This document shows, piece after piece, positions 1 to 5,251 of a stretch of DNA of 5,285 nt. The stretch lies in assembly GCF_022712295.1 (NCBI RefSeq), contig NZ_JALAGT010000125.1, forward strand, positions 1-5,285, written 5' to 3'. How positions within the stretch are numbered: the first letter of the stretch is position 1; each line of letters starts with the position of its first letter. The notes under the pieces are model-generated. The model was not told the origin of the DNA and did not search any database. It was given only the letters and a program-made list of their open reading frames with translations. The stretch comes from Galactobacter sp. Lineage in GTDB: Bacteria > Actinomycetota > Actinomycetes > Actinomycetales > Micrococcaceae. A program made the translations under genes and the position numbers.

Positions 1-48
1 CCCCCCCGTCGCCGGCCACTGGCCTGATGCCCCTCAGACTTTTGCGCC
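1..48. other. 3' flank of the decarboxylase gene
   Basis: Short G/C-rich tail beyond the decarboxylase stop codon, opening with a run of seven C. An 8-bp direct repeat, CCTCAGAC, occurs at 32-39 and again at 47-54, the second copy spanning the stop codon. A weak GGCC-ACT-GGCC dyad (14-24) is too short to call a terminator. I see no gene here; what lies beyond the left edge is unknown. Confidence 0.4.
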
Positions 49-1572
49 TCAGACCAGCCGCGGAGGCGTCACGACCACCACTCGGAAGCGGTCCAAATGC
101 TCATCCGCGGCACCGCGGACGTGACCGGCGGGCATCGCGGCGGTCTTGCGCAGGAACGTGATCATCTCCTCGGTGAGCACCTCGCCGGGCAGGATGTTCG
201 GGATCCCGGGGGGATAGGCGGCCAGCGCGTCGGAGGAGATACGACCCTCGGCCTCCTCCCAGGCGACCAATTCGGCAGGAGCGAAGAAGGCCTCGTGCAG
301 GCGCAGTGCTCGCTTGGCCGGTGCGGGCAGCGGGGGAGCCGCCTGCAGGGAGTCCGGGACCTTCGGCAGGGCGTAGAGGGCGTCGAGGAGCCGATCCACG
401 TCGAGCGCTGAGGTGGAACCGACCATCAGGACGATCACCGCGTGCGTGGACAGCTCCACCGCGATGTGATGATCTCGCATGAGCCGGAACTGCGCCTCGG
501 AGCCGGACAGCCCGGCGGGCCGGGTGTCGATGACCACCTTGAACGGGTCGAAGGTCATCACGTCCTTGTACATCATCGATTCCTCGGAGACGTCGCGGAA
601 ACGGCCGCGCTCCTGGATCGCCTCGCGGATCCGACGCACGGCGTCCACGGTCTGCGGGATACGTGTCGGTCCCTCAATGGCCATGTGCCGACGCGCCTCG
701 TCCAGCGATGCCAACAACAGCGCGGAGGTCGACGTGGACATGAAGGATCGCTGCACGCGGTCCACGATGTCCTCGATGGCACGAGCCGTGGGTCCGTGCC
801 CCAGCAGCAGCATGGCAGCCTGCGTCAGCGCGCCGGCGTTCTTGTGTGAGGAGGAGATGACCAGGTCGGCTCCCAACCGCACGGCATTGGTCGGCAGAGT
901 GTCCGAGAAGCCGAAGTGTGCACCCCATGCCTCGTCCACGATGAGCGGCTTGCCGTGTGCGTGGACCACCTCGGCGATGGCCTCGACGTCCGCCACCGCG
1001 CCGAAGTAGGAGGGGGAGACGATCTGTACGGCGGCGGCACCTGGGTGCTCCTCCAGGGCGTCTGCCACCTGGGCCGCGGTGACGCCGTGGGAGGAGCCGA
1101 GGTCGCGGTCGATGGAACCGAAGATGAAGTGCGGTTCGAGGCCGGAGTGGATCATCCCGTCGATCACCGAGGAGTGCACGCTGCGCTGGACCAAGGTCTC
1201 TCGGCCGAGGGCGCGGGCCACCATGGTGGCGATGTGATTGCCGGAAGAGGCGCCGTTGGCCAGGAACCAGGCCCGGGAGGCGCCCCAGGCGTCGGCGGCC
1301 AGGCGCTGGGCCCGCTCCAGTGGGGCACCCTCTGGAGGGGCGTCGAAGGACCAGGTCTGCTGGTTCACGTCGGCGAAGATCATGTTCTTGTCCCGCAGCA
1401 GCGTGGTCTCGCCGAGGAGATCGGCCAGGCCTGGTGCGGCGTCGGCGCTGCCCTGGTGCCCAGGGACGTCGAGGTGCATCCAGTCGATCTCGGCGAGGGC
1501 CTTCAGTGCGGTCGAGAAGGGGGTCGAGTCCTGAGGGTCGGGACTCACTGGGATGGAAGTGGGTTCGCTCAC
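49..1572 (-). CDS. Orn/Lys/Arg decarboxylase family protein (PLP-dependent)
   Basis: Predicted cytoplasmic pyridoxal-phosphate enzyme that decarboxylates a basic amino acid (ornithine, lysine or arginine) to a di- or polyamine. The 507-aa product has the fold-type I layout: an N-terminal DVPGHQG motif (about residues 35-41), a cofactor-binding ANGASSGN loop (105-112), His133 in RSVHSS (PLP-stacking position), Asp213 in VDEAWGAHF (pyridine-nitrogen contact) and SSSHKNAG with Lys244 as the expected Schiff-base lysine. The C-terminal decarboxylase subdomain carries YPPGIPNILPGE (453-464). At about 500 aa it matches the short family form that lacks the N-terminal wing domain of the roughly 700-aa enterobacterial enzymes. 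The start is GTG; the next in-frame Met (residue 32) would cut into the conserved N-terminus. No Shine-Dalgarno is visible. It lies 61 bp downstream of the SRPBCC-SDR gene on the same strand. Family is clear, but substrate cannot be decided from sequence alone. Confidence 0.93.
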   Translation of the reverse strand: MSEPTSIPVSPDPQDSTPFSTALKALAEIDWMHLDVPGHQGSADAAPGLADLLGETTLLRDKNMIFADVNQQTWSFDAPPEGAPLERAQRLAADAWGASRAWFLANGASSGNHIATMVARALGRETLVQRSVHSSVIDGMIHSGLEPHFIFGSIDRDLGSSHGVTAAQVADALEEHPGAAAVQIVSPSYFGAVADVEAIAEVVHAHGKPLIVDEAWGAHFGFSDTLPTNAVRLGADLVISSSHKNAGALTQAAMLLLGHGPTARAIEDIVDRVQRSFMSTSTSALLLASLDEARRHMAIEGPTRIPQTVDAVRRIREAIQERGRFRDVSEESMMYKDVMTFDPFKVVIDTRPAGLSGSEAQFRLMRDHHIAVELSTHAVIVLMVGSTSALDVDRLLDALYALPKVPDSLQAAPPLPAPAKRALRLHEAFFAPAELVAWEEAEGRISSDALAAYPPGIPNILPGEVLTEEMITFLRKTAAMPAGHVRGAADEHLDRFRVVVVTPPRLV

Positions 1573-1579
1573 TCGGCCC

Positions 1580-1585
1580 AGCGTA
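1580..1585 (-). promoter_or_regulatory. Candidate -10 box for the decarboxylase, leaderless arrangement
   Basis: On the minus strand TACGCT (TAnnnT form) ends 7 nt before the GTG start codon at 1572. Transcription from it would begin at or next to the start codon. This fits the absence of a Shine-Dalgarno and the leaderless mRNAs common in actinobacteria. The expected -35 (about 1603-1608) is only TACAGA, so the match rests mainly on the -10 and its spacing. Confidence 0.35.
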
Positions 1586-1607
1586 GTGGCTGCGTTCCGA
1601 TTTCTGT

Positions 1608-1621
1608 ACCGTCTGGACGGT
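1608..1621. promoter_or_regulatory. 14-bp palindrome, possible operator upstream of the decarboxylase
   Basis: ACCGTC-TG-GACGGT has perfect 6-bp arms around a 2-bp centre, too tight a loop for an RNA hairpin but typical of a dimeric-protein site. It sits in the 61-bp gap between the SRPBCC-SDR stop and the decarboxylase start, centred about 42 bp upstream of the GTG and next to the predicted -35. The arm length and ACCG/CGGT ends resemble many TetR-family operators. No regulator gene for it is visible in the window. Confidence 0.4.
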
Positions 1622-1633
1622 TAAGAGTTGATT

Positions 1634-3061
1634 TCAGTTGAGGAGATCGTCCAGGGCGCTATCCAGCCTGGGGTGGGTGAAGGCGAAACCGGATACCGGC
1701 ACCACCGCGGAAGCCGGAAGGGTGCTGCCGATCAGCAGGCCGGCGTCCTTGCGGAGCAGCCCAGCGCCGAGCTTCAACAGGCCGGCGGGGATGGGAAGGC
1801 CGAGTCCGCCCGGAGCCAGCTTGGTTCGCAGCGAGCGCATGAGCTCACGGTTCATGACCGGGAAGGGTGCGGCGGCCACCACGGGGCCGGAAGGTAGTCG
1901 GGCGCCCGGTTCGGCATCCAGTCCGGACAGGGCCAGCCGCAGCCAGTCCTCGACGTGGATCCACGGGACCCACTGCTTGCCGCCCGCGGTGGCGCCACCC
2001 GCCCCGGTCGTGGCCAGCGCGGCCAGGGCCCGGAACGCCTCGAACTCCCGATCCAGCACAGTCCCTGTGCGCAGATACACCAGATGATCGGTGGGCGCAT
2101 CGGCCGCCGCGTCCTCCCAGCGGTGGACGAGGTCGGTCATACCGGGGACGGCCTCGCCCCACGGATCGACCACGCTGGACTCGGTGACCGCCGGGGAATC
2201 TGCATCAGTCTGAGGGACGAGTCCGGACGCCTGAACCCAGTGTGCAACCCGAGCTCCGGACTCCTGAGCTGCGCGCACCAGCACGCGCGTTGGATTGATG
2301 CGAGAACTCACCAACGTGGCGGCGGCCTGCGGTCCCTTGGCCCCGATCCGCGACCCGCACAGGTTCACCACGTCCACACCCGCGCCGTCACGGAACACCC
2401 GCGTCCAATCCCCGGCCGTGGTGGCGCCGTCCCACTCGATCTGGGGGTATGCCGCGCGCGTGTTCATATGGCGGGTCAACACCACCACACGTCGGCCACG
2501 GGCCATCAGCGCGTGCGCCAGCTTTTGACCCAACTGTCCAGAACCGCCGGCGATGACCACCAGCGGTAGCCGCGCTGCGTCGGGCGGCATGGTCACCATG
2601 TGGGACAGACGGGCGACGACGGCACCCAGGTCGTGCGACAAGGCCTCGCCGAAGGCGGGCCCGAGGACCGGGGCCAACGGCCCCTCCACCTTGACGGAGC
2701 GGGTCAGGAGCGTGCCCTTGCCCTCCGGGGTCAGTTGCCAGGTCTGCGTGGTACCGCCGCCGGGCTGCTTCTGGAACCAGGTCAGTTCCTGATCCGTGAC
2801 CACGGAGGTGAGAATGGCCGGCGGCGCGGTGAGGCCGTGGACCATGCCTCGCACTCGTGCCCTCGGGACCACCTTCACGCGCTCGCCGCGCCGCAGGGTG
2901 CGCGGGCCCTCGGGGCCCACCAGCGCGGGGGTGTCCACGGGGGTGAAGGTCTGGATGTCGTCGTCGAACGCCGGCCATAATCCGGGTGTGGAGAGAACGT
3001 CCCAGACGGACTCCGGGGAGGCGGCGAGATAACGGGTCTGCGTGCGTGACCAGATGGGCAT
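1634..3061 (-). CDS. SRPBCC domain fused to TIGR01777-type SDR/epimerase
   Basis: Two-domain cytoplasmic protein of 475 aa with unknown substrate. Residues 1 to about 155 look like an SRPBCC (START/polyketide cyclase) lipid- or ligand-binding domain: the opening resembles the usual strand-then-helix start (TRYLAASPESVWDVLSTPGLWP), followed by alternating beta strands such as LTSVVTDQELTWFQ. From about 166 a Rossmann domain begins with LPLVVIAGGSGQLGQKLA (GGSGQLG, 172-178, dinucleotide loop). TIGR01777/YfcH-like landmarks follow: NLCG (233-236), SSRINPTRVLV (252-262), HRWEDAA (313-319), LRTGTVLD (330-337), KQWVPWIHVEDW (362-373) and MNRELMRSL (403-411). The usual SAVGYYG-like stretch is replaced by ASGLVPQ. 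The ATG start has no Shine-Dalgarno but a TAGTCT box 6 nt upstream. The SRPBCC-SDR fusion is known in actinobacteria; no family member is well characterised, so a specific reaction is not assigned. Probably the upstream partner of the decarboxylase in transcription. Confidence 0.88.
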   Translation of the reverse strand: MPIWSRTQTRYLAASPESVWDVLSTPGLWPAFDDDIQTFTPVDTPALVGPEGPRTLRRGERVKVVPRARVRGMVHGLTAPPAILTSVVTDQELTWFQKQPGGGTTQTWQLTPEGKGTLLTRSVKVEGPLAPVLGPAFGEALSHDLGAVVARLSHMVTMPPDAARLPLVVIAGGSGQLGQKLAHALMARGRRVVVLTRHMNTRAAYPQIEWDGATTAGDWTRVFRDGAGVDVVNLCGSRIGAKGPQAAATLVSSRINPTRVLVRAAQESGARVAHWVQASGLVPQTDADSPAVTESSVVDPWGEAVPGMTDLVHRWEDAAADAPTDHLVYLRTGTVLDREFEAFRALAALATTGAGGATAGGKQWVPWIHVEDWLRLALSGLDAEPGARLPSGPVVAAAPFPVMNRELMRSLRTKLAPGGLGLPIPAGLLKLGAGLLRKDAGLLIGSTLPASAVVPVSGFAFTHPRLDSALDDLLN

Positions 3062-3067
3062 GGGTCC

Positions 3068-3073
3068 AGACTA
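3068..3073 (-). promoter_or_regulatory. Candidate -10 box for the SRPBCC-SDR gene, leaderless arrangement
   Basis: Minus-strand TAGTCT (TAnnnT) is separated by 6 nt (GGACCC) from the ATG at 3061, so a transcript would start at or beside the A of the start codon. There is no Shine-Dalgarno at a normal distance. The -35 region (about 3091-3096, ACCAGG on the minus strand) is not consensus. Confidence 0.4.
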
Positions 3074-3147
3074 CTTTCCGCAGATGAGTTCCTGGTGTGA
3101 GGCGGTGAGCCGATGAGACGTGCGGAACACTTGTCCGCCGACTCCGC

Positions 3148-3161
3148 TTGACAGGTGTAAA
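3148..3161. promoter_or_regulatory. TTGACA box within an imperfect palindrome upstream of the acyl-CoA dehydrogenase
   Basis: TTGACA-GG-TGTAAA is a near palindrome (5 of 6 arm positions pair). TTGACA equals the consensus -35 hexamer, but 16-18 bp downstream there is no good -10 (3170-3177 reads about CAGAGGCG). It may therefore be an operator instead of, or as well as, a -35. It lies about 90-100 bp upstream of the dehydrogenase ATG. Confidence 0.3.
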
Positions 3162-3184
3162 ACTGATGTCAGAGGCGTTGATGC

Positions 3185-3205
3185 GGAACCTCCGATGGTG
3201 GTTCC
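3185..3205 (+). repeat. Inverted repeat in the acyl-CoA dehydrogenase leader
   Basis: GGAACC (3185-3190) and GGTTCC (3200-3205) are perfect 6-bp complementary arms around 9 nt, in the region expected to be 5' leader. It could fold as a small hairpin ending 30 nt before the Shine-Dalgarno, or act as a protein site. It leaves the ribosome site free. Role unknown. Confidence 0.35.
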
Positions 3206-3235
3206 TTGGAAACGTCGCAAGAGCATTTACAGGAC

Positions 3236-3241
3236 AAGGAG
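3236..3241 (+). promoter_or_regulatory. Strong Shine-Dalgarno deciding the acyl-CoA dehydrogenase start
   Basis: AAGGAG lies 7 nt before the ATG at 3249. It is the best ribosome site in the window and selects this start over the longer in-frame reading from 3120. Confidence 0.85.
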
Positions 3242-3248
3242 CGTCATC

Positions 3249-4097
3249 ATGCAGAACCTCACCGTCCTCGGCACCGGAGTGCTGGGATCACAGATCATCT
3301 TCCAAGCCGCCTACTTCGGCAAGACCGTGGTGGCCTACGACATCAACGACGAGATCCTCGGCAAGCTGCCGGAGCGCTGGGAGTACCTGAAGAAGGCCTA
3401 TAAGAAGGACCTGTCAGACGCCACCGACGCCAAGCTGGACGCAGCCGTGGCGCGCATCCGCCCCTCCTCCGACCTGGCCGACGCGCTGAAGGACGCCGAC
3501 CTGGTTGTCGAGGCAGTTCCGGAGCGCCTGGACATCAAGCAGAGCACCTGGAAGCAGGTGGGCGAATTGGCTCCTGAGAAGACCATCTTCGCCACCAACT
3601 CCTCCACGCTGCTGCCCTCCGACATCGCACCGTTCACCGGCCGTCCCAACCGCTTCCTTGCCTACCATTTCGCCAACGAGGTGTGGCTGCACAACACCGG
3701 CGAGATCATGCGCCACCCCGGCACCGACGACGACGCCTTCGAGGCCGTGGCCGAGTTCGCCTCGGAGATGGGTATGGTCCCGATCCGCATCCAGAAGGAG
3801 CAGCCGGGTTACCTGCTCAACTCCCTGCTGGTCCCGTTCCTGAACGCCGGTGCCTCCCTGCTGGTGCGGGGTATCGCCTCGCCCGAGGACATCGACAAGA
3901 CCTGGAAGATCGCCACCGGTTCCCCGTCCGGCCCCTTCGAGATCTTCGACGTGGTCGGCATGATGACCCCGTACAACCTCATGAAGGACAGCGAGAACGA
4001 GGAGGAGCGTAAGTTCGCCGAGCTCGTGAAGACCGAATACATCGACAAGGGTCGCATGGGCAAGGGCGTTGGCCACGGCTTCTACGACTACGAGTGA
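3249..4097 (+). CDS. L-3-hydroxyacyl-CoA dehydrogenase (3-hydroxybutyryl-CoA dehydrogenase type)
   Basis: Cytoplasmic enzyme of 282 aa predicted to interconvert L-3-hydroxyacyl-CoA and 3-ketoacyl-CoA with NAD(H). The N-terminal Rossmann domain opens almost at residue 1 with GTGVLG (8-13) and Asp31 ends the second strand (VVAYD, NAD-ribose contact); VVEAVPE (86-92) follows. Catalytic positions align by spacing with the human short-chain enzyme (Ser137, His158, Glu170, Asn208): here Ser119 in TNSST, His140 in AYHFANE, Glu152 in GEIM and Asn191 in YLLNSLLVPF. The C-terminal helical domain includes GPFEIFDVVGM (228-238) and ends KGVGHGFYDYE. The motif after the catalytic His is FANEVW instead of the common FFNPVP, as I recall from a homologous group in lactic-acid bacteria. 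Codon use is strongly biased to AAG, GAC, ATC and CTG, which with the strong ribosome site suggests high expression. It is a stand-alone dehydrogenase with no thiolase or enoyl-CoA hydratase beside it. A related hydroxyacid dehydrogenase activity is possible. Confidence 0.9.
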   Translation: MQNLTVLGTGVLGSQIIFQAAYFGKTVVAYDINDEILGKLPERWEYLKKAYKKDLSDATDAKLDAAVARIRPSSDLADALKDADLVVEAVPERLDIKQSTWKQVGELAPEKTIFATNSSTLLPSDIAPFTGRPNRFLAYHFANEVWLHNTGEIMRHPGTDDDAFEAVAEFASEMGMVPIRIQKEQPGYLLNSLLVPFLNAGASLLVRGIASPEDIDKTWKIATGSPSGPFEIFDVVGMMTPYNLMKDSENEEERKFAELVKTEYIDKGRMGKGVGHGFYDYE

Positions 4098-4161
4098 CAT
4101 GCAGCTTGAGCTGAGGGGTTGAGGTGTTCGCCCCTCGCCAGAGCATTTGCAACACGTTTCA

Positions 4162-4195
4162 CGATCTCCCCCAGTCGCAGGACTGGGGGAGATCG
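4162..4195. terminator. Intrinsic terminator-like hairpin between convergent genes
   Basis: Perfect 15-bp stem: CGATCTCCCCCAGTC (4162-4176), loop GCAG, then GACTGGGGGAGATCG (4181-4195). On the plus strand it is followed by GCGTTTCTGG, a short T-run, 65 bp after the dehydrogenase stop. It stands between two convergent genes (the LysR gene ends at 4262), so it may stop transcription both ways, though the minus-strand side lacks a U-tract. The rest of 4098-4261 shows no gene. Confidence 0.85.
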
Positions 4196-4261
4196 GCGTT
4201 TCTGGGGCTTCTCGGGTTTCAAGGGGCGCACGGCGGCTGTCGGGTTCGTGGCGCTCTCGCG

Positions 4262-5146
4262 TCAGTAGGTCCCGGCTTCTGACTCCAAGGCCGAGCGGAC
4301 GGCCAGAACGCCAGGGTGGGTGGACATGGAGTCCCTCAAGGCGGTGAAGATCTCCCGGTGCGGGTTGCGGGGCAGGCCGACCCACTTCACCTTGGGTCGC
4401 CGGTAGCCGCCGAGCACCGAGGGCAGGATGGACACCGCCAGCTTGGCCTCGACCAGCTGGACATGGGCCTGGAGATCCGCGGATTCGTAGCGGATATCGG
4501 GTTCGAATCCGGCCAGCCTGCACTGCTGCAGTGCCCAGTGGCGGCTGGCGGCCGGGGCCGGCTCCATGACCCAAGGAAGCTCGGCGGCCTGGGCCAGGGA
4601 CGTCACTTCGGAACCGTGCCACGTGGCCAGTCGAAGCCGGTCGCGGGTCAGCGGCGAATGGATCAGTCCGGGCAGGTGCTGGGTCGAGTGTTGCGGGTAG
4701 TTCTCCGCCACCACGAGGTCGAAGTCGCGCTGCCAGGTCTCCCGGAGAGCGATTTCGGGCTCGGTTTGGGTCATTTCCACCCTCAATTGGGGGTGGTTTT
4801 GCGCCACTCTGCGCAAGGTTCCTGGGAGAAGCGCCAGTGCGGCGGACTGGAACATGGCCAACTTGATGGTGCCCGTGATGGTGCCTGAGGCCTGCGCCAG
4901 TTCGGACTCGGCGCGCTCCATCTCGTCCAGCAGCGTCTCGGCGCGCAGGACCAGGGTCTCCGCGGCCGGCGTGAGACGCAAGCCGCGTCCCACGTGCTCC
5001 AACAGGGGAGTCTTGGCCTCCTGCTCCAGTTTGGTCAGCTGCGCGGAAATGCTCGACGGCGCGTAGCTGAGTGCCTCAGCAACGGCACCGATGGTGCCGC
5101 GCTGGGACAGTTCGGTGAGCAGGCGGAGGCGGTGAAGATCCAGCAC
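4262..5146 (-). CDS. LysR-type transcriptional regulator
   Basis: DNA-binding regulator of 294 aa, the normal LysR length. Residues about 1-60 form the winged helix-turn-helix: LDLHRLRLLTELSQRGTIG, AVAEALSYAPSSISAQLTKL (recognition helix around 29-40), and the wing LLEHVGRGLRLTP (48-60). A linker helix (about 61-88) leads into a periplasmic-binding-protein-like effector domain from about residue 92 (GTIKLAMFQSAALALLP; DFDLVVAE at 141-148; LVEAKLAVSILP at 231-242). The ligand is not identifiable. The start is GTG with an AGGGG ribosome site 7 nt upstream. The gene is divergent from a truncated plus-strand gene across a 105-bp spacer rich in dyads, the classic arrangement in which a LysR protein controls its neighbour and itself. 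The convergent acyl-CoA dehydrogenase is a less likely target because it ends toward this gene. Confidence 0.95.
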   Translation of the reverse strand: MLDLHRLRLLTELSQRGTIGAVAEALSYAPSSISAQLTKLEQEAKTPLLEHVGRGLRLTPAAETLVLRAETLLDEMERAESELAQASGTITGTIKLAMFQSAALALLPGTLRRVAQNHPQLRVEMTQTEPEIALRETWQRDFDLVVAENYPQHSTQHLPGLIHSPLTRDRLRLATWHGSEVTSLAQAAELPWVMEPAPAASRHWALQQCRLAGFEPDIRYESADLQAHVQLVEAKLAVSILPSVLGGYRRPKVKWVGLPRNPHREIFTALRDSMSTHPGVLAVRSALESEAGTY

Positions 5147-5153
5147 TGCGTTT

Positions 5154-5158
5154 CCCCT
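5154..5158 (-). promoter_or_regulatory. Ribosome binding site of the LysR gene
   Basis: Minus-strand AGGGG (inside GGAAAGGGGAAA) stands 7 nt before the GTG at 5146 and supports that start, where the protein begins with the usual M-L-D-L LysR N-terminus. Confidence 0.7.
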
Positions 5159-5177
5159 TTCCTGAGGTCGGAGTCAC

Positions 5178-5225
5178 ATCGGGAAAATCGAACGGTATCC
5201 TTCGTTTACATTCGCTGTTCCCGAT
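5178..5225. promoter_or_regulatory. LysR-type control region with long-spaced inverted repeat
   Basis: ATCGGGAA (5178-5185) and TTCCCGAT (5218-5225) are perfect 8-bp inverted copies 32 bp apart. Between them lies a shorter dyad, CGAA-N8-TTCG (5189-5204), and overlapping candidate -10 boxes: TATCCT on the plus strand (5196-5201) and TACCGT on the minus strand (5192-5197). LysR proteins bind as tetramers to paired sites in the spacer between divergent genes, so this is the most likely autoregulator target. The -35 hexamers are not consensus. Confidence 0.45.
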
Positions 5226-5233
5226 TACTGCTG

Positions 5234-5250
5234 GTGATCATACTGATCAC
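5234..5250. promoter_or_regulatory. 17-bp palindrome just before the truncated gene
   Basis: GTGATCA-TAC-TGATCAC has perfect 7-bp arms around 3 bp and ends 1 bp before the ATG at 5252. Each arm also contains the self-complementary TGATCA, so it reads as a direct repeat too. Its placement over the start region fits a repressor operator, possibly for a regulator other than LysR. Confidence 0.45.
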
Positions 5251-5251
5251 T

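Larger units (their letters stand above)
3062..3248. other. Divergent intergenic region between SRPBCC-SDR and acyl-CoA dehydrogenase genes
   Basis: 187 bp without a convincing gene, holding control signals for both flanking genes. Besides the elements listed separately, a 17-bp dyad GCGGA-N7-TCCGC lies at 3122-3138. An in-frame ATG at 3120 would extend the dehydrogenase by 43 residues, but that stretch has no resemblance to a Rossmann N-terminus and the strong ribosome site points to 3249. Confidence 0.6.

Noticed and set aside
1..54. The 8-bp direct repeat and C-run at the left edge as a mobile-element scar
   Set aside because: The repeat overlaps the stop codon of an intact full-length gene and nothing else suggests an insertion.
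1608..1621. The palindrome as a transcription terminator for the SRPBCC-SDR gene
   Set aside because: Its 2-nt centre cannot form a stable RNA loop and no U-tract follows on the minus strand; an operator is the better reading.
916..1641. A 241-aa plus-strand open frame antisense to the decarboxylase
   Set aside because: It is Gly/Val-rich with no motif and lies wholly opposite a gene with a complete set of conserved residues; it is a shadow of that codon pattern.
3120..3248. A 43-residue N-terminal extension of the acyl-CoA dehydrogenase from the ATG at 3120
   Set aside because: The family begins its Rossmann strand within the first few residues, and AAGGAG sits 7 nt before the ATG at 3249. 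The extension would also cover the promoter-like elements.
3221..4151. GAGCATTT(A/G)CA occurring at 3221 and again at 4141, before and after the dehydrogenase gene
   Set aside because: The shared stretch is about 11 bases with one mismatch and no extension, compatible with chance; there is no other sign of an insertion or excision boundary.
3414..4622. A 402-aa open frame on the minus strand antisense to the dehydrogenase and running into the LysR gene
   Set aside because: It crosses the hairpin terminator and overlaps two well-supported genes, and its protein has no recognisable domain and a low-complexity G/R/P-rich look. Long shadow frames are normal in high-GC DNA.
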